The position numbers were made by a program, and so were the translations under genes. This document shows, piece by piece, positions 42,561-58,100 of a stretch of 64,000 nucleotides of DNA. This DNA is from Liolophura sinensis (lineage: Eukaryota > Mollusca > Polyplacophora > Chitonida > Chitonidae). The notes beneath the pieces were generated by a model that worked only from the letters and a program-made list of their open reading frames with translations, did not search any database and was not told the origin of the DNA. Location of the stretch: NCBI RefSeq assembly GCF_032854445.1, contig NC_088304.1:17089850-17153849 (forward strand), read 5' to 3'. Positions within the stretch are counted from its first letter, which is position 1, and every line of letters starts with the position of its first letter.

Positions 42561-45500
42561 TCAGTAAGGTGCCAAAAGATGCGCAATTGAGCCAGGCATC
42601 GGCAGCTGTTGAAAAATTGCAAATTTCCCTGGTTTCCAAGGAGTAAGAGCCGTTGCTGGGCACGTAATTATGACATAAATGATCATTCAATTGTCACTAC
42701 AGCCAAAAGTATTGGTCGGAGAGCAACGCGGTTTGCACCATTCGATTTCTCGTCACAAAATACGTCGAATCAGCCTCTTACCAGCAGCACTGGAACAGTT
42801 TTTCCACTTTTGCATTTTTGCCTGGTCTTTTTGTTAATTGAAATCGGCTACACTGTACTCTGTACAATCGCGACTGGTCATTACTATATTCAACTTTTGA
42901 CTATAAGTTATGTGCCCTTCGGTAGCCCAGAAGACCTGAAATCTTTGGGCTAAGCCCTTTTAACTCACCCAGCAATTGCCTTACTTCTAAGTCCAAGACA
43001 ATCTCAATGTCTTTATCTACGTGTAGAAAAACCACACCATTTTTACGTGAAAAACACAAGGTACTTGATACAGTCTGCTGTAAAAAGTACAACTGAACAC
43101 TGACCCACTTCAGTAAGGTGCCAAAAGATGCGGAATTGAGCCAGGCATCGGCAGCTGTTGACAAATTGCAAATTTCCCTGGTTTCCATGGAGTAAGAGCC
43201 GTTGCTGGGCAAGTGATTATGACATCAGTGATCATTTTATTGTCGCTACAGCCACAAGTATTGGTCGGAGAGCAACGCGGTTTGTACCATTCGATTTCTC
43301 GTCACAAAATACGTCGGATTATCCTTTTACCAACAGCACTGGAACAGTTTTTCCACTTTTGCATTTTTGCATGGTCTTTTTGTTAATTGAAATTGGCTAC
43401 ACTGTACTATGTACCATCGCGACTGGTCATTACTATATTCAACTTTTGACTATAAGTTATGTGCCCTTCGGTAGCCCAGAAGACGTCAAATCTTTGGGCC
43501 AAGCCCATTTAACTCACCCAGCAATTGTCTTACTTCTAAGTCCAAGAAAATCTCAATGTCTTTATCTACGTGTAGAAAAAGCACATAATTTGTACATAAA
43601 AAACACAAGGTACTAGATACAGTCTGCTGTAAAAAGTACAACTGAACACTGACCCACTTCAGTAAGGTGCCAAAAGATGCGGAATTGAGCCAGGCATCGG
43701 CAGCTGTTGAAAAATTGCAAATTTCCCTGGTTTCCATGGAGTAAGAGCCGTTGCTGGGCACGTGATTATGACATAAATGATCATTCAATTGTCACTACAG
43801 CCAAAAGTATTGGTCGGAGAGCAACGCGGTTTGCACCATTCGATTTCTCGTCACAAAATACGTCGAATCAGCCTCTTACCAGCAGCACTGGAACAGTTTT
43901 TCCACTTTTGCATTTTTGCATGGTCTTTTTGTTAATTGAAATTGGCTACACTGTAGTATGTACCATCGCGACTGGTCATTACTATATTCAACTTTTGACT
44001 ATAAGTTATGTTCTCTTCGGTAGCCCAGAAGACGTCAAATCTTTGGGCCAAGCCCATTTAACTCACCCAGCAATTGTCTTACTTCTAAGTCCAAGACAAT
44101 CTCAATATCTTTACCTATGTGTAGAAAAAGCACACCATTTGTACATAAAAAACACAAGGTACCAGATACAGTCTGCTGTAAAAAGTACAATTGAACACTG
44201 ACCCACATCAATAAGGTGCCAAAAGATGCACAATTGGGCCAGCCATCGGCAGCTTTTGAAAAAATTGCAAATTTCCCTGGTTTCCATGGAGTAAGAGCCG
44301 TTGCTGGGCACGTGATTATGACATAAATAATCATTCAATTGTCGCTACAGCGAAAAGTATTGATCGGAGAGCAACGCGGTTGTCACCATTTGATTTCTCG
44401 TCACAAAATACGTCGGATTATCCTCTTACCAACAGCACTGGAACAGTTTTTCCACTTTTGCATTTTTGCCTGGTCTTTTTGTTAATTGAAATTGGCTACA
44501 CTGTAGTATGTACCATCGCGACTGGTCATTACTATATTCAACTTCTGACTATAAGTTATGTGCCCTTCGGTAGCCCAGAAGATGTCAAATCTTTGGGCCA
44601 AGCCCATTTAACTCACCCAGCAATTGTCTTACTTCTAAGTCCAAGACAATCTCAATGTCTTTATCTACGTGTAGAAAAACCACACCATTTGTACATAAAA
44701 AACACAAGGTTCTAGATACAGTCTGCTGTAAAAAGTACAATTGAACACTGACCCACATCAATAAGGTGCCAAAAGATGCGAAATTGGGCCAGCCATCGGC
44801 AGCTGTTGAAAAATTGCAAATTTCCCTGGTTTCCATGGAGTAAGAGCCGTTGCTGGGCAAGTGATTATGACATCAGTGATCATTTAATTGTCACTACAGC
44901 CAAGAATATTGGTCGGAGAGCAACGCGGTTTCCACCATTCGATTTCTCGTCACAAAATACGTCGGATTAGCCTCTTACCAGCAGCACTGGAACAGTTTTT
45001 CCAATTTTGCATTTTTGCCTGGTCTTTTTGTTAATTGAAATCGGCTACACTGTACTATGCACCATCGCGACTGGTCATTACTATATTCAACTTCTGACTA
45101 TAAGTTATGTGCCCTTCGGTAGCCCAGAAGATGTCAAATCTTTGGGCCAAGCCCGTTTAACTCACCCAGCAATTGTCTTACTTCTAAGTCCAAGACAATC
45201 TCAATGTCTTTATCTACGTGTAGAAAAAGCACACCATTTGTACATAAAAAACACAAGGTACTAGATACAGTCTGCTGTAAAAAGTACAATTGAACACTAA
45301 TCCACATCATTAAGGTGCCAAAAGATGCGGACTTGGGCCGAGCATCGGCAGCTTTTGAAAAAATTGCAAATTTCCCTGGTTTCCATGGAGTAAGAGCCGT
45401 TGCTGGGCAAGTGATTCTGACATCAATGATCATTCAATTGTCGCTACAGCCAAACGTATTGGTCGGAGAGCAACGCGGTTTCCACCATTCGATTTCTCGT

Positions 45501-46939
45501 CTCAAAATACGTCTGATTTGTCTCTTACCAGCAGCACTGGAACAGTTTTTCCACTTTTGCATTTTTGCCTGGTCTTTTTGTTAATTGAAATCGGCTACTC
45601 TGTACTATGCACCATCGCGACTGGTCATTACTATATTCAACTTTTGACTATAAGTTATGTGCCCTTGGGTAGCCCAGAAGACGTCAAATCTTTGGGCCAA
45701 GCCCATTTAACTCACCCAGCAATTGTCTTACTTCTAAGTCCAAGACAATCTCAATGTCTTTATCTACCTGTAGAAAAAGCACACCATTTGTACATAAAAA
45801 ACACAAGGTACTAGATACAGTCTGCTGTAAAAAGTACAATTGAACACTGACCCACATCATTAAGATGCCAAAAGATGTGGAACTGGGCCAGGCATCGGCA
45901 GCTGTTGAAAAATTGCAAATTTCCCTGGTTTCCATGGAGTAAGAGCCGTTGCTGGGCAAGTGATTATGACATCAGTGATCATTCAATTGTCTCTACAGCC
46001 ACAAGTATTGGTCGGAGAGCAACGCGGTTTCCACCATTCGATTTCTCGTCACAAAATACGTCGGATTAGTCTCTTACCAGCAGCACTGGAACAGTTTTTC
46101 CACTTTTGCATTTTTGCCTGGTCTTTTTGTTAATTGAAATCGGCTACACTGTACTTTGCACCATCGCGACTATTCATTACTATATTCAACTTTTGACTAT
46201 AAGTTATGTGCCCTTTGGTAGCCAAGAAGACGTCAAATCTTTCTGCTAAGGCCATTTAAATCACCCAGCAATTGTCTTACTTCTAAGTCCAAGACAATCT
46301 CAATGTCTTTATCTACGTGTAGAAAAAGCACACCATTTGTACATAAAAAACACAAGGTACTAGATACAGTCTGCTGTAAAAAGTACAATTGAACACTGAC
46401 CTACATCATTAAGGTGCCAAAAGATGCGGACTTGGGCCGAGCATCGGCAGCTTTTGGAAAAATTGCAAATTTCCCTGGTTTCCATGGAGTAAGAGCCGCT
46501 GCTGGGCAAGTGATTATGACATCAGTGATCATTCAATTGTCGCTACAGCGAAAAGTATTGGTCGGAGAGCAACGCGGTTTCCACCATTAGATTTCTCGTC
46601 ACAAAATACGTCGGATTAGTCTCTTACCAGCAGCACTGGAACAGTTTTTCCACTTTTGCATTTTTGCCTGGTCTTTTTGTTAATTGAAATCGGCTACTCT
46701 GTACTATGCACCATCGCGACTGGTCATTACTATATTCAACTTTTGACTATAAGTTATGTGCCCTTCGGTAGCCCAGAAGACGTCAAATCTTTCTGCTCAG
46801 GCCATTTAACTCACCCAGTAATTGTCTTACTTCTAAGTCCAAGACAATCTCAATGTCTTTATCTACGTGTAGAAAAACCACACCATTTGTACATAAAAAT
46901 CACAAGGTACTTGATACAGTCTGCTGTAAAAAGTACAAT

Positions 46940-49900
46940 TAAACACTGACCCACATCAATAAGGTGCCAAAAGATGCGGACTTGGGCCAGGCATCGGCAG
47001 TTTTTGAAAAAATTGCAAATTTCCCTGGTTTCCATGGAGTAAGAGCCGTTGCTGGGCACGTGATTATGACATCAGTGATCATTCAATTGTCGCTACAGCC
47101 AAACGTATTGGTCGGAGAGCAACGCGGTTTCCACCATTCGATTTCTCGTCACAAAATACGTCGGATTAGTCTCTTACCAGCAGCATTGTAACAGTTTTTC
47201 CACTTTTGCATTTTTGCCTGGTCTTTTTGTTAATTGAAATCGGTTACACTGTACTATGTACCATCGCGACTGGTCATTACTATATTCAACTTTTGACTAT
47301 AAGTTATGTGCCCTTCGGTAGCCCAGAAGACGTCAAATCTTTGGGCCAAGCCCATTTAACTCACCCAGCAATTGTCTTACTTCTAAGTCCAAGACAATCT
47401 CAATGTCTTTATCTACGTGTAGAAAAAGCACACCATTTGTACATAAAAAACACAAGTTACTAGATACAGTCTGCTGTAAAAAGTACAACTGAACACTGAC
47501 CCACATCATTAAGGTGCCAAAAGATGCGGAATTGGGCCAGGCATCGGCAGTTGTTGAAAAATTGCAAATTTTCCTGGTTTCAGTGGAGTAAGAGCCGTTG
47601 CTGGGCACGTGATTATGACATCAATGATCATTCAATTGTCGCTACAGCCACAAGTATTGGTCGGAGAGCAACGCGGTTTCCACCATTCGATTTCTCGTCA
47701 GAAAATACGTCGGATTAGTCTCTTACCAGCAGCACTGGAACAGTTTTTCCACTTTTGCATTTTTCCATGGTCTTTTTGTTAATTGAAATCAACTACACTC
47801 TACTATGCACAATCGCGACTGGTCATTACTATATTCAACTTTTGACTATAAGATATGTGCCCTTCGGTAGCCCAGAAGACGTCAAATCTTTGGCCCAAGC
47901 CCATTTAACTCACCCAGCAATTGTCTTACTTCTAAGTCCAAGACAATCTCAATGTCTTTATCTACGTGTAGAAAAACCACACCATTTGTACATAAAAAAC
48001 ACAAGGTACTTGATACAGTCTGCTGTAAAAAGTACAATTGAACACTGAACCACAACAATAAGGTGCCAAAAGATGCGCAATTGGGCCAGGCATCGGCAGC
48101 TGTAGAAAAATTGCAAATTTCCCTGGTTTCCATGGAGTAAGAGCCGTTGCTGGGCACGTGATTATGACATTAGTGATCATTCAATTGTCGCTACAGCCAA
48201 AAGTATTGGTCGGATTTCTCGTCACAAAGTACGTCGGATTAGTCTCTTACCAGCAGCACTGGAACAGTTTTTCCACTTTTGCATCTTTGCCTGGTCTTTT
48301 TGTTAATTAAAATCGGCTACACTGTACTATGTACCATCGCGACTGGCCATTACTATATTCAACTTTTGACTATAAATTATGTGCCCTTCGGTAGCCCAGA
48401 AGACGTCAAATCTTTGGGCCAAGCCCATTTAACTCACCTAGCAATTGTCTTACTTCTAAGTCCAAGACAATCTCAATGTCTTTATCTACCTGTAGAAAAA
48501 GCACACCATTTGTACATAAAAAACACAAGGTACTAGATACAGTCTGCTGTAAAAAGTACAATTGAACACTCACCCACATCATTAAGATGCCAAAAGATGT
48601 GGAATTGGGCCAGGCATCGGCAGCTGTTGAAAAATTGCAAATTTCCCTGGTTTCCATGGAGTAAGAGCCGTTGCTGGGCAAGTGATTATGACATCAGTGA
48701 TCATTCAATTGTCGCTACAGCCAAACGTATTGGTCGGAGAGCAACGCGGTTTCCACCATTCGATCTCTCGTCACAAAATACGTCGGATTAGCCTCTTACC
48801 AGCAGCATTATAACAGTTTTTCCACTTTTGCATTTTTGCCTGGTCTTTTTGTTAATTGAAATCGGCTACACTGTACTATGTACCATCGCGTCTGGTCATT
48901 ACTATATTCAACTTCTGACTATAAGTTATGTGCCCTTCGGTAGCCCAGAAGATGTCAAATCTTTGGGCCAAGCCCATTTAACTCACCCAGCAATTGTCTT
49001 ACTTCTAAGTCCAAGACAATCTCAATGTCTTTATCTACGTGTAGAAAAACCACACCATTTGTACATAAAAAACACAAGGTTCTAGATACAGTCTGCTGTA
49101 AAAAGTACAATTGAACACTGACCCACATCAATAAGGTGCCAAAAGATGCGCAATTGGGCCAGCCATCGGCAGCTGTTGAAAAATTGCAAATTTCCCTGGT
49201 TTCCATGGAGTAAGAGCCGTTGCTGGGCAAGTGATTATGACATCAGTGATCATTTAATTGTCGCTACAGCCAAGAATATTGGTCGGAGAGCAACGCGGTT
49301 TCCACCATTCGATTTCTCGTCACAAAATACGTCGGATTAGCCTCTTACCAGCAGCACTGGAACAGTTTTTCCAATTTTGCATTTTTGCCTGGTCTTTTTG
49401 TTAATTGAAATCGGCTACACTGTACTATGCACCATCGCGACTGGTCATTACTATATTCAACTTCTGACTATAAGTTATGTGCCCTTCGGTAGCCCAGAAG
49501 ATGTCAAATCTTTGGGCCAAGCCCGTTTAACTCACCCAGCAATTGTCTTACTTCTAAGTCCAAGACAATCTCAATGTCTTTATCTACGTGTAGAAAAAGC
49601 ACACCATTTGTACATAAAAAACACATGGTTCTAGATACAGTCTGCTGTAAAAAGTACAATTGAACACTAATCCACATCATTAAGGTGCCAAAAGATGCGG
49701 ACTTGGGCCAGGCATCGGCAGCTTTTGAAAAAATTGCAAATTTCCCTGGTTTCAATGGAGTAAGAGCCGTTGCTGGGCAAGTGATTATGACATCAATGAT
49801 CATTCAATTGTCGCTACAGCCAAACGTATTGGTCGGAGAGCAACGCGGTTTCCACCATTCGATTTCTCGTCTCAAAATACGTCTGATTTGTCTCTTACCA

Positions 49901-51850
49901 GCAGCACTGGAACAGTTTTTCCACTTTTGCATTTTTGCCTGGTCTTTTTGTTAATTGAAATCGGCTACTCTGTACTATGCACCATCGCGACTGGTCATTA
50001 CTATATTCAACTTTTGACTATAAGTTATGTGCCCTTGGGTAGCCCAGAAGACGTCAAATCTTTGGGCCAAGCCCATTTAACTCAACCAGCAATTGTCTTA
50101 CTTCTAAGTCCAAGACAATCTCAATGTCTTTATCTACGTGTAGAAAAAGCACACCATTTGTACATAAAAAACACAAGGTACTAGATACAGTCTGCTGTAA
50201 AAAGTACAATTGAACACTGACCCACATCATTAAGGTGCCAAAAGATGCGGACTTGGGCCGAGCATCGGCAGCTTTTGGAAAAATTGCAAATTTCCCTGGT
50301 TTCCATGGAGTAAGAGCCGTTGCTGGGCAAGTGATTATGACATCAGTGATCATTCAATTGTCGCTACAGCCAAAAGTATTGGTCGGAGAGCAACGCGGTT
50401 TCCACCATTCGATTTCTCGTCACAAAATACGTCGGATTAGTCTCTTACCAGCAGCACTGGAACAGTTTTTCCACTTTTGCATTTTTGCATGGTCTTTTTG
50501 TTAATTGAAATCAACTACACTGTACTATGCACAATCGCGACTGGTCATTACTATATTCAACTTTTGACTATAAGATATGTGCCCTTCGGTAGCCCAGAAG
50601 ACGTCAAATCTTTGGCCCAAGCCCATTTAACTCACCCAGCAATTGTCTTACTTCTAAGTCCAAGACAATCTCAATGTCTTTATCTACGTGTAGAAAAACC
50701 ACACCATTTGTACATAAAAAACACAAGGTACTTGATACAGTCTGCTGTAAAAAAGTACAATTGAACACTGAACCACAACAATAAGGTGCCAAAAGATGCG
50801 CAATTGGGCCAGGCATCGGCAGCTGTAGAAAAATTGCAAATTTCCCTGGTTTCCATGGAGTAAGAGCCGTTGCTGGGCAAGTGATTATGACATCAGTGAT
50901 CATTCAATTGTCGCTACAGCCAAAAGTATTGGTCGGATTTCTCGTCACAAAGTACGTCGGATTGGTCTCTTACCAGCAGCACTGGAACAGTTTTTCCACT
51001 TTTGCATCTTTGCCTGGTCTTTTTGTTAATTGAAATCGGCTACACTGTACTATGTACCATCGCGACTGGCCATTACTATATTTAACTTTTGACTATAAGT
51101 TATGTGCCCTTCGGTAGCCCAGAAGACGTCAAATCTTTGGGCCAAGCCCATTTAACTAACCTAGCAATTGTCTTACTTCTAAGTCCAAGACAATCTCAAT
51201 GTCTTTATCTACCTGTAGAAAAAGCACACCATTTGTACATAAAAAACACAAGGTACTAGATACAGTCTGCTGTAAAAAGTACAATTGAACACTCACCCAC
51301 ATCATTAAGATGCCAAAAGATGTGGAATTGGGCCAGCCATCGGCAGCTGTTGAAAAATTGCAAATTTCCCTGGTTTCCATGAAGTAAGAGCCGTTGCTGG
51401 GCAAGTGATTATGACATCAGTGATCATTCAATTGTCGCTACAGCCACAAGTATTGGTCGGAGAGCAACGCGGTTTCCACCATTCGATCTCTCGTCACAAA
51501 ATACGTCGGATTAGTCTCTTACCAGCAGCATTATAACAGTTTTTTCCACGTTTGCATTTTTGCCTGGTCTTTTTGTTAATTGAAATCGGCTACACAGTAC
51601 TATGCACCATCGCGACTGATCATTTACTATATTCAACTTTTGACTATAAGTTATGTGCCCTTGGGTAGCCCAGAAGACGTCAAATCTTTGGGCCAAGCCC
51701 ATTTAACTCACCTAGCAATTGTCTTACTTCTAAGTCCAAGAAAATCTCAATGTCTTTATCTACGTGTAGAAAAAGCACACCATTTGTACATAAAAAAACA
51801 CAAGGTACTAGATACAGTCTGCTGTAAAAAGTACAACTGAACACTGACCC
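46940..51850 (+). repeat. 17-monomer-period block, copy 2
   Basis: Second copy of the 37650-42560 block. It also matches a third copy at 55132-58950 at an offset of 8192 bp. Confidence 0.85.
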
Positions 51851-53220
51851 ACTTCAGTAAGGTGCCAAAAGATGCGGAATTGAGCCAGGCATCGGCAGCT
51901 GTTGACAAATTGCAAATTTCCTGGTTTCCATGGAGTAAGAGCCGTTGCTGGGCAAGTGATTATGACATCAGTGATCATTTTATTGTCGCTACAGCCACAA
52001 GTATTGGTCGGAGAGCAACGCGGTTTGTACCATTCGATTTCTCGTCACAAAATACGTCGGATTATCCTCTTACCAACAGCACTGGAACAGTTTTTTCCAC
52101 TTTTGCATTTTTGCATGGTCTTTTTGTTAATTGAAATTGCTACACTGTTACTATGTACCATCGCGACTGGGTCATTACTATATTCAACTTTTGACTATAA
52201 GTTATGTGCCCTTCGGTAGCCCAGAAGACGTCAAATCTTTGGGCCAAGCCCATTTAACTCACCCAGCAATTGTCTTACTTCTAAGTCCAAGGAAAATCTC
52301 AATGTCTTTATCTACGTGTAGAAAAAGCACATAATTTGTACATAAAAAACACAAGGTACTAGATACAGTCTGCTGTAAAAAGTACAACTGAACACTGACC
52401 ACGTCAGTAAGGTGCCAAAAGATGCGGATTGGAGCCAGGCATCGGCAGCTGTTGAAAAATTGCAAATTTCCTGGTTTCCATGGAGTAAGAGCCGTTGGCT
52501 GGGCACGTGATTATGACATAAATGATCATTCAATTGTCACTACAGCCAAAAGTATTGGTCGGAGAGCAACGCGGTTTGCACCATTCGATTTCTCGTCACA
52601 AAATACGTCGAATCAGCCTCTTACCAGCAGCACTGGAACAGTTTTTTCCACTTTTGCATTTTTGCCTGGTCTTTTTGTTAATTGAAAATCGGCTACACTG
52701 TACTCTGTACAATCGCGACTGGTCATTACTATATTCACTTTTGACTATAAGTTATGTGCCCTTCGGTAGCCCAGAAGACCTGAAATCTTTGGGCTAAGCC
52801 CTTTTAACTCACCCAGCAATTGCCTACTTCTAAGTGGAAGACAATCTCAATGTCTTTATCTACGTGTAGAAAAACCACACCATTTTTACGTGAAAAACAC
52901 AAGGTACTTGATACAGTCTGCTGTAAAAAGTACAACTGAACACTGACCCACTTCAGTAAGGTGCCAAAAGATGCGGAATTGAGCCAGGCATCGGCAGCTG
53001 TTGGACAAATTGCAAATTTCCCTGGTTTCCATGGAGTAAGAGCCGTTGCTGGGCACGTGATTATGACATCAGTGATCATTTTATTGTCGCTACAGCAAAA
53101 AGTATTGTCGGAGAGCAACGCGGTTTGTACCATTCGATTTCTCGTCACAAAATACGTCGGATTATCCTCTTACCAACAAGCACTGGAACAGTTTTTCCAC
53201 TTTTGCATTTATGGTCTTTT
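51540..53220. other. second indel-rich stretch, likely assembly error
   Basis: Homopolymer and single-base indels cluster (AGTTTTTTCCAC, CATTTACTATATTC, TGTTACTATG, CCAAGGAAAATC) compared with the matching monomers at 42250-44000. Confidence 0.7.
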
Positions 53221-55131
53221 TGTTAATTGAAATTGGCTACACTGTAGTATGTACCATCGCGACTGGTCATTACTATATTCAACTTTTGACTATAAGTTAT
53301 GTTCTCTTCGGTAGCCCAGAAGACGTCAAATCTTTGGGCCAAGCCCATTTAACTCACCCAGCAATTGTCTTACTTCTAAGTCCAAGACAATCTCAATATC
53401 TTTACCTATGTGTAGAAAAAGCACACCATTTGTACATAAAAAACACAAGGTACCAGATACAGTCTGCTGTAAAAAGTACAATTGAACACTCACCCACATC
53501 AATAAGGTGCCAAAAGATGCACAATTGGGCCAGCCATCGGCAGCTTTTGAAAAAATTGCAAATTTCCCTGGTTTCCATGGAGTAAGAGCCGTTGCTGGGC
53601 ACGTGATTATGACATAAATAATCATTCAATTGTCGCTACAGCGAAAAGTATTGATCGGAGAGCAACGCGGTTGTCACCATTTGATTTCTCGTCACAAAAT
53701 ACGTCGGATTATCCTCTTACCAACAGCACTGGAACAGTTTTTCCACTTTTGCATTTTTGCCTGGTCTTTTTGTTAATTGAAATTGGCTACACTGTAGTAT
53801 GTACCATCGCGACTGGTCATTACTATATTCAACTTCTGACTATAAGTTATGTGCCCTTCGGTAGCCCAGAAGATGTCAAATCTTTGGGCCAAGCCCATTT
53901 AACTCACCCAGCAATTGTCTTACTTCTAAGTCCAAGACAATCTCAATGTCTTTATCTACGTGTAGAAAAACCACACCATTTGTACATAAAAAACACAAGG
54001 TTCTAGATACAGTCTGCTGTAAAAAGTACAATTGAACACTGACCCACATCAATAAGGTGCCAAAAGATGCGAAATTGGGCCAGCCATCGGCAGCTGTTGA
54101 AAAATTGCAAATTTCCCTGGTTTCCATGGAGTAAGAGCCGTTGCTGGGCACGTAATTATGACATCAGTGATCATTCAATTGTCTCTACAGCCACAAGTAT
54201 TGGTCGGAGAGCAACGCGGTTTCCACCATTCGATTTCTCGTCACAAAATACGTCGGATTAGTCTCTTACCAGCAGCACTGGAACAGTTTTTCCACTTTTG
54301 CATTTTTGCCTGGTCTTTTTGTTAATTGAAATCGGCTACACTGTACTATGCACCATCGCGACTATTCATTACTATATTCAACTTTTGACTATAAGTTATG
54401 TGCCCTTTGGTAGCCAAGAAGACGTCAAATCTTTCTGCTAAGGCCATTTAAATCACCCAGCAATTGTCTTACTTCTAAGTCCAAGACAATCTCAATGTCT
54501 TTATCTACGTGTAGAAAAAGCACACCATTTGTACATAAAAAACACAAGGTACTAGATACAGTCTGCTGTAAAAAGTACAATTGAACACTGACCTACATCA
54601 TTAAGGTGCCAAAAGATGCGGACTTGGGCCGAGCATCGGCAGCTTTTGGAAAAATTGCAAATTTCCCTGGTTTCCATGGAGTAAGAGCCGCTGCTGGGCA
54701 AGTGATTATGACATCAGTGATCATTCAATTGTCGCTACAGCGAAAAGTATTGGTCGGAGAGCAACGCGGTTTCCACCATTAGATTTCTCGTCACAAAATA
54801 CGTCGGATTAGTCTCTTACCAGCAGCACTGGAACAGTTTTTCCACTTTTGCATTTTTGCCTGGTCTTTTTGTTAATTGAAATCGGCTACTCTGTACTATG
54901 CACCATCGCGACTGGTCATTACTATATTCAACTTTTGACTATAAGTTATGTGCCCTTCGGTAGCCCAGAAGACGTCAAATCTTTCTGCTCAGGCCATTTA
55001 ACTCACCCAGTAATTGTCTTACTTCTAAGTCCAAGACAATCTCAATGTCTTTATCTACGTGTAGAAAAACCACACCATTTGTACATAAAAATCACAAGGT
55101 ACTTGATACAGTCTGCTGTAAAAAGTACAAT

Positions 55132-58100
55132 TAAACACTGACCCACATCAATAAGGTGCCAAAAGATGCGGACTTGGGCCAGGCATCGGCAGTTTTTGAA
55201 AAAATTGCAAATTTCCCTGGTTTCCATGGAGTAAGAGCCGTTGCTGGGCACGTGATTATGACATCAGTGATCATTCAATTGTCGCTACAGCCAAACGTAT
55301 TGGTCGGAGAGCAACGCGGTTTCCACCATTCGATTTCTCGTCACAAAATACGTCGGATTAGTCTCTTACCAGCAGCATTGTAACAGTTTTTCCACTTTTG
55401 CATTTTTGCCTGGTCTTTTTGTTAATTGAAATCGGTTACACTGTACTATGTACCATCGCGACTGGTCATTACTATATTCAACTTTTGACTATAAGTTATG
55501 TGCCCTTCGGTAGCCCAGAAGACGTCAAATCTTTGGGCCAAGCCCATTTAACTCACCCAGCAATTGTCTTACTTCTAAGTCCAAGACAATCTCAATGTCT
55601 TTATCTATGTGTAGAAAAAGCACACCATTTGTACATAAAAAACACAAGTTACTAGATACAGTCTGCTGTAAAAAGTACAACTGAACACTGACCCACATCA
55701 TTAAGGTGCCAAAAGATGCGGAATTGGGCCAGGCATCGGCAGTTGTTGAAAAATTGCAAATTTTCCTGGTTTCAGTGGAGTAAGAGCCGTTGCTGGGCAC
55801 GTGATTATGACATCAATGATCATTCAATTGTCGCTACAGCCACAAGTATTGGTCGGAGAGCAACGCGGTTTCCACCATTCGATTTCTCGTCAGAAAATAC
55901 GTCGGATTAGTCTCTTCCCAGCAGCACTGGAACAGTTTTTCCACTTTTGCATTTTTCCATGGTCTTTTTGTTAATTGAAATCAACTAATCTCTACTATGC
56001 ACAATCGCGACTGGTCATTACTATATTCAACTTTTGACTATAAGATATGTGCCCTTCGGTAGCCCAGAAGACGTCAAATCTTTGGCCCAAGCCCATTTAA
56101 CTCACCCAGCAATTGTCTTACTTCTAAGTCCAAGACAATCTCAATGTCTTTATCTACGTGTAGAAAAACCACACCATTTGTACATAAAAAACACAAGGTA
56201 CTTGATACAGTCTGCTGTAAAAAGTACAATTGAACACTGAACCACAACAATAAGGTGCCAAAAGATGCGCAATTGGGCCAGGCATCGGCAGCTGTAGAAA
56301 AATTGCAAATTTCCCTGGTTTCCATGGAGTAAGAGCCGTTGCTGGGCACGTGATTATGACATAGTGATCATTCAATTGTCGCTACAGCCAAAAGTATTGG
56401 TCGGATTTCTCGTCACAAAGTACGTCGGATTAGTCTCTTACCAGCAGCACTGGAACAGTTTTTCCACTTTTGCATCTTTGCCTGGTCTTTTTGTTAATTG
56501 AAATCGGCTACACTGTACTATGTACCATCGCGACTGGCCATTACTATATTCAACTTTTGACTATAAATTATGTGCCCTTCGGTAGCCCAGAAGATGTCAA
56601 ATCTTTGGGCAAGCCCATTTAACTCACCTAGCAATTGTCTTACTTCTTAAGTCCAAGACAATCTCAATGTCTTTATCTACCTGTAGAAAAAGCACACCAT
56701 TTGTACATAAAAAACACAAGGTACTAGATACAGTCTGCTGTAAAAAGTACAATTGAACACTCACCCACATCATTAAGATGCCAAAAGATGTGGAATTGGG
56801 CCAGGCATCGGCAGCTGTTGAAAAATTGCAAATTTCCCTGGTTTCCATGGAGTAAGAGCCGTTGCTGGGCACGTGATTATGACATCAGTGATCATTCAAT
56901 TGTCGCTACAGCCAAACGTATTGGTCGGAGAGCAACGCGGTTTCCACCATTCGATCTCTCGTCACAAAATACGTCGATTAGCCTCTTACCAGCAGCATTA
57001 TAACAGTTTTTCCACTTTTGCATTTTTGCCTGGTCTTTTTGTTAATTGAAATCGGCTACACTGTACTATGTACCATCGCGTCTGGTCATTACTATATTCA
57101 ACTTCTGACTATAAGTTATGTGCCCTTCGGTAGCCCAGAAGATGTCAAATCTTTGGGCCAAGCCCATTTAACTCACCCAGCAATTGTCTTACTTCTAAGT
57201 CCAAGACAATCTCAATGTCTTTATCTACGTGTAGAAAAAGCACACCATTTGTACATAAAAAACACAAGGTTCTAGATACAGTCTGCTGTAAAAAGTACAA
57301 TTGAACACTGACCCACATCAATAAGGTGCCAAAAGATGCGCAATTGGGCCAGCCATCGGCAGCTGTTGAAAAATTGCAAATTTCCCTGGTTTCCATGGAG
57401 TAAGAGCCGTTGCTGGGCAAGTGATTATGACATCAGTGATCATTTAATTGTCGCTACAGCCAAGAATATTGGTCGGAGAGCAAACGCGGTTTCCACCATT
57501 CGATTTCTCGTCACAAAATACGTCGGATTAGCCTCTTACCAGCAGCACTGGAACATTTTTTCCACTTTTGCATTTTTGCCTGGTCTTTTTGTTAATTGAA
57601 ATCGGCTACACTGTACTATGCACCATCGCGACTGGTCATTACTATATTCAACTTCTGACTATAAGTTATGTGCCCTTGGGTAGCCCAGAAGATGTCAAAT
57701 CTTTGGCCAAGCCCGTTTAACTCACCCAGCAATTGTCTTACTTCTAAGTCCAAGACAATCTCAATGTCTTTATCTACGTGTAGAAAAAGCACACCATTTG
57801 TACATAAAAAACACATGGTTCTAGATACAGTCTGCTGTAAAAAGTACAATTGAACACTAATCCACATCATTAAGGTGCCAAAAGATGCGGACTTGGGCCA
57901 GGCATCGGCAGCTTTTGAAAAAATTGCAAATTTCCCTGGTTTCCATGGAGTAAGAGCCGTTGCTGGGCAAGTGATTATGACATCAATGATCATTCAATTG
58001 TCGCTACAGCCAAACGTATTGGTCGGAGAGCAACGCGGTTTCCACCATTTCGATTTCTCGTCTCAAAATACGTCTGATTTGTCTCTTACCAGCAGCACTG

